Part shown: positions 57,691 to 64,000 of the stretch, piece after piece | Layout of the letters: every line of letters begins with the position of its first letter | Numbering within the stretch: the first letter of the stretch is position 1 | Assembly (NCBI RefSeq): GCF_015277895.1 | Contig: NZ_CP063815.1 | Location: forward strand, 2,542,001-2,606,000 | From: Microbacterium abyssi | Lineage (GTDB): Bacteria; Actinomycetota; Actinomycetes; Actinomycetales; Microbacteriaceae | DNA: 64,000 nucleotides | Direction: 5' to 3' | Translations under genes and position numbers: made by a program | The notes under the pieces: generated by a model | What the model was told of the DNA's origin: nothing | The model's database searches: none | The model's input: only the letters and a program-made list of their open reading frames with translations

Positions 57691-57775
57691 TGGTGGCAAG
57701 TGAGGGATTCGAACCCCCGAATGCAATGCAGGCTGATTTACAGTCAGCTCCCTTTGGCCGCTTGGGTAACTTGCC
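57691..57775 (-). tRNA. tRNA-Tyr (GTA)
   Basis: The 85-base gene encodes the long-variable-arm tRNA-Tyr. It starts GGCAAGTTACCCAAGCGG, has the anticodon arm CTGA-CTGTAAA-TCAG (anticodon GTA) and GGTTCGAAT in the T-arm. The acceptor stem GGCAAGT/ACTTGCC is perfect and the CCA end is encoded at 57691-57693. Confidence 0.95.
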
Positions 57776-57862
57776 AAGTGCACACCCGTCCAGCTTGTAC
57801 AGCCAACCGGGGGCGCGAGTATCAATCATACCTGCCGAGCGCAGGTGCAAGAAATCGAAACG

Positions 57863-58780
57863 TCAGCTGCCGTGCACGCCGCGTTCGCCTCTCTCGAGCG
57901 ACTCCGGGGTGCGCAGCAGGCCGCCCTCCGCACGGCACGTCGCGGCCGCGACCTGCATGGCCCGATCGAGCAGTCGCCGCCACAGCTCCCCGGTCTCCGG
58001 GCGGCCCCCGACGAGCCCCTCGGCGACTCCCGCCAGCGTCGCATCCCCGGCGCCGACCGTGTCGACGATGGGCCCGGGAAGCTCCGAGATCGGAGCGGTG
58101 AAGACACCGGCATCCGCCTCGAGGGTCGCGCCATCCTTGCCCGCAGTCGCGAGCACGGCCTGGGCGCCGGCTTCGCGAAGATGCGCACGCAGGGCGTCGA
58201 GGTCTCCGTCGTACAGGAGCGAGGCATCGTCCGAGCCGACCTTGACGATCGCGGCATCCGCGGCCATCCGCTCGAAGCCGCGCACGAACTCGGCGCGATC
58301 GCTGAGCATTCCAGCGCGCGGGTTCGGGTCGATCGCGACCCTGGCGCCCGCGAGGGCGTCGATCACGGCATCCACCTCGACGGGATCGTCGAACGGGAAG
58401 CAGCTGATCACCGCCAGATCGGCGTCGGCGATCGCCTGCCGCGCCTCCTCGCCGTATTGGATGCTGCGCCGCTGAGCCGCCTCGTTGAAGACGTACGTGG
58501 GCTCGCCGTGCGCGTCGCGCTGCACGATCGCCCGGGAGGATCCGTGCGGCGCCGCACTCGAGATCAGCCGCACGTCGTGATCGGCGAGGTACTCGCGGAT
58601 GTGCGAGCCGGCCTCGTCGTCGCCGACCATCGCGATCAGGGTGCTCGGGATGCCGAGACGCCGCAGTCCCACCGCGACGTTCAGCGCCGCGCCGCCGACG
58701 AGCTCGCGCACACCGCCGGCGTCGTGGATCTCATCGATGAGGGCATCGCCGATGATCACGGCGCGAAGTGTGTGCGGCAT
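57863..58780 (-). CDS. PfkB family carbohydrate kinase
   Basis: The 305-residue ribokinase-type enzyme has the N-terminal glycine patch GGVRELVGGAALNVAVGLRRLG and the C-terminal active-site motif VDTVGAGDATLAGVAEG with its catalytic aspartate. It phosphorylates a sugar or nucleoside; the substrate is not clear. ATG 58780 has GAGGGG directly upstream and begins the conserved fold; the ORF could extend to 58798. Confidence 0.9.
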   Translation of the reverse strand: MPHTLRAVIIGDALIDEIHDAGGVRELVGGAALNVAVGLRRLGIPSTLIAMVGDDEAGSHIREYLADHDVRLISSAAPHGSSRAIVQRDAHGEPTYVFNEAAQRRSIQYGEEARQAIADADLAVISCFPFDDPVEVDAVIDALAGARVAIDPNPRAGMLSDRAEFVRGFERMAADAAIVKVGSDDASLLYDGDLDALRAHLREAGAQAVLATAGKDGATLEADAGVFTAPISELPGPIVDTVGAGDATLAGVAEGLVGGRPETGELWRRLLDRAMQVAAATCRAEGGLLRTPESLERGERGVHGS

Positions 58781-58817
58781 CCCCTCATTCTGTCGCACGG
58801 CGCGCTACGTTGTCGGC

Positions 58818-59411
58818 ATGAGGACTCCTCGCACGGGCATGGCGGCCGCAGCGTTCCTTCTCGCGGCAGCGCTCACGGGGTGTACCGGGGCCCCGCCCGA
58901 GGAAACGCCCACGGCTGAGACTCCCGTAGCGTCGGAGAGCCCGTCGCCGACGGCATCCGACTCACCCGAGCCGAGTGAGACGCCGTCGGCCGCACTCATC
59001 CCGATCCCGGAGGACTGCCGCGCGATCCTGTCGGACGATGTGCTCGCACAGCTTGAGGACGTGCCCCTGAACGATCCCGCCGTCGGCCCCTCCGGCATCC
59101 AGCCCGACGGATCGCTGCTGTGCATCTGGCGCGACCCGCGCGCAGACACGACCGCGCTCATCACGAAGATCTCGCACCTGAACCGCGGTCCGGCGCTCGA
59201 CATGCTGAACGATCTCGCCGATGACGAGGGCTTCACGTGCTTCACGCCGGACGAGGGCACCCGCTGCGAGAAGACGTGGGAGAACGAGATGTACCCGGTC
59301 ACCGACGGACGGACGCTGTTCTGGCGGGACGACGTGATGATCGACACGAGCTACTCGAACCTCGCGCCGAGCGGCTACACCTCGAGCATCGTGGCGAGCC
59401 TGTTCGACTAG
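58818..59411 (+). CDS. Lipoprotein of unknown function
   Basis: The 197-residue protein starts with a lipoprotein signal (MAAAAFLLAAALTGC, lipobox LTGC at about residues 19-22). A Pro/Ser/Thr/Glu-rich linker follows, then a globular domain with four cysteines (EDCRAIL, LLCIW, FTCFT, TRCEK) that may form two disulfides. No family is recognised. It is divergent from the PfkB gene with 37 bases between starts. Confidence 0.82.
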   Translation: MRTPRTGMAAAAFLLAAALTGCTGAPPEETPTAETPVASESPSPTASDSPEPSETPSAALIPIPEDCRAILSDDVLAQLEDVPLNDPAVGPSGIQPDGSLLCIWRDPRADTTALITKISHLNRGPALDMLNDLADDEGFTCFTPDEGTRCEKTWENEMYPVTDGRTLFWRDDVMIDTSYSNLAPSGYTSSIVASLFD

Positions 59412-59502
59412 TGGGCTGATTTCCTGCGGCAGGGGTCGCAAGCGGCGGCCACCACGCCGATCAGGCAGCCAGATGCGACCCCTCGTCCGATCCAGCGACG
59501 AC

Positions 59503-59538
59503 GAAGGCCCCGCACCTCCGAAGAGGGGCGGGGCCTTC
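59503..59538. terminator. Bidirectional terminator between the lipoprotein and rpoC
   Basis: GAAGGCCCCGC (59503-59513) and GCGGGGCCTTC (59528-59538) form a perfect 11-bp stem with a 14-base loop. It lies 12 bases beyond the rpoC stop and about 90 bases after the lipoprotein gene, so it can end both convergent transcripts. Confidence 0.85.
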
Positions 59539-59549
59539 GATCAGCTATC

Positions 59550-63425
<3,876 letters not shown>

Positions 63426-63481
63426 TAGTTCTCCTGTGTCTCAATAAATTTCTGTGATCAGACGCTGGGCGAAGCCGCGCG

Positions 63482-64000
<519 letters not shown>

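Noticed and set aside
57471..58475. Plus-strand open frame across tRNA-Tyr and the PfkB gene
   Set aside because: It runs through a tRNA and the antisense of a clear PfkB kinase, and the translation has no domain.

Overview
The window reads as a chromosomal segment of a high-GC actinobacterium, most likely Microbacteriaceae and Microbacterium-like. The evidence is the codon usage, frequent GTG/TTG starts, the actinobacterial rpoB-rpoC, rplM-rpsI-glmM and metQNI genes, and a surface protein ending in an LAXTG sorting signal. The assignment is inferred from gene style, not from a database match.

The left part, about 1-36.4 kb, is an exopolysaccharide (EPS) and cell-surface locus. It begins with a truncated gene, a glycosyltransferase, a polysaccharide pyruvyl transferase, a flippase and an FrhB-like protein that has lost its Fe-S cysteines. 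A DUF4012 membrane protein and an LAXTG-anchored protein follow. Next come a WcaJ-type initiating sugar transferase, a TagD-like cytidylyltransferase, a WcaI-like glycosyltransferase, a CapK-like ligase, a 2420-residue secreted LamG/FN3/DNRLRE protein with an almost exact 822-bp tandem duplication, a CDP-alcohol phosphatidyltransferase, a hexapeptide acyltransferase, a second flippase, and an O-acyltransferase carrying two SGNH domains. The block ends with GDP-fucose synthesis (gmd, fcl), a Wzy-like polymerase, a Wzz/BY-kinase with its tyrosine phosphatase, a GH71-like hydrolase, a GT4 glycosyltransferase, a WcaF-like acetyltransferase and a lipoprotein. Together these genes supply the initiation, GDP-L-fucose, glycosyl transfer, acyl/pyruvyl decoration, flipping, polymerisation, chain-length control and trimming steps of one or more Wzx/Wzy-type polymers.

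The right part, about 36.9-64 kb, is mostly housekeeping: glmM, rpsI, rplM, an AT3/SGNH acyltransferase, truA, an exonuclease-type phosphatase, metI-metN-metQ, rraA, a copper chaperone with a CopA ATPase behind a CsoR-like operator, a Ser/Thr kinase, an oxidoreductase, tRNA-Met, tRNA-Thr, an M23 peptidase, an inositol-phosphatase-like protein, a membrane protein, an enoyl-CoA hydratase, an FBP-domain protein, a bile-acid/sodium symporter family protein, tRNA-Tyr, a PfkB kinase, a lipoprotein, rpoC and the 3' end of rpoB.

The most unusual signal is not a protein. The 5' leaders of at least eight EPS genes, on both strands, carry short perfect hairpins whose loops end in GGG/GGGG against the 3' stem, together with unpaired TGGGGA boxes near or over the start codon. 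I see no convincing counterpart upstream of the housekeeping genes. Two of these leaders also share a 16-codon ORF beginning MSHWG. A similar G-rich transcript with its own promoter-like sequence lies in a gene-free gap at 36.7-36.8 kb and could be a decoy RNA. This looks like an undescribed post-transcriptional regulon for surface polysaccharide genes. That is an inference from sequence only.
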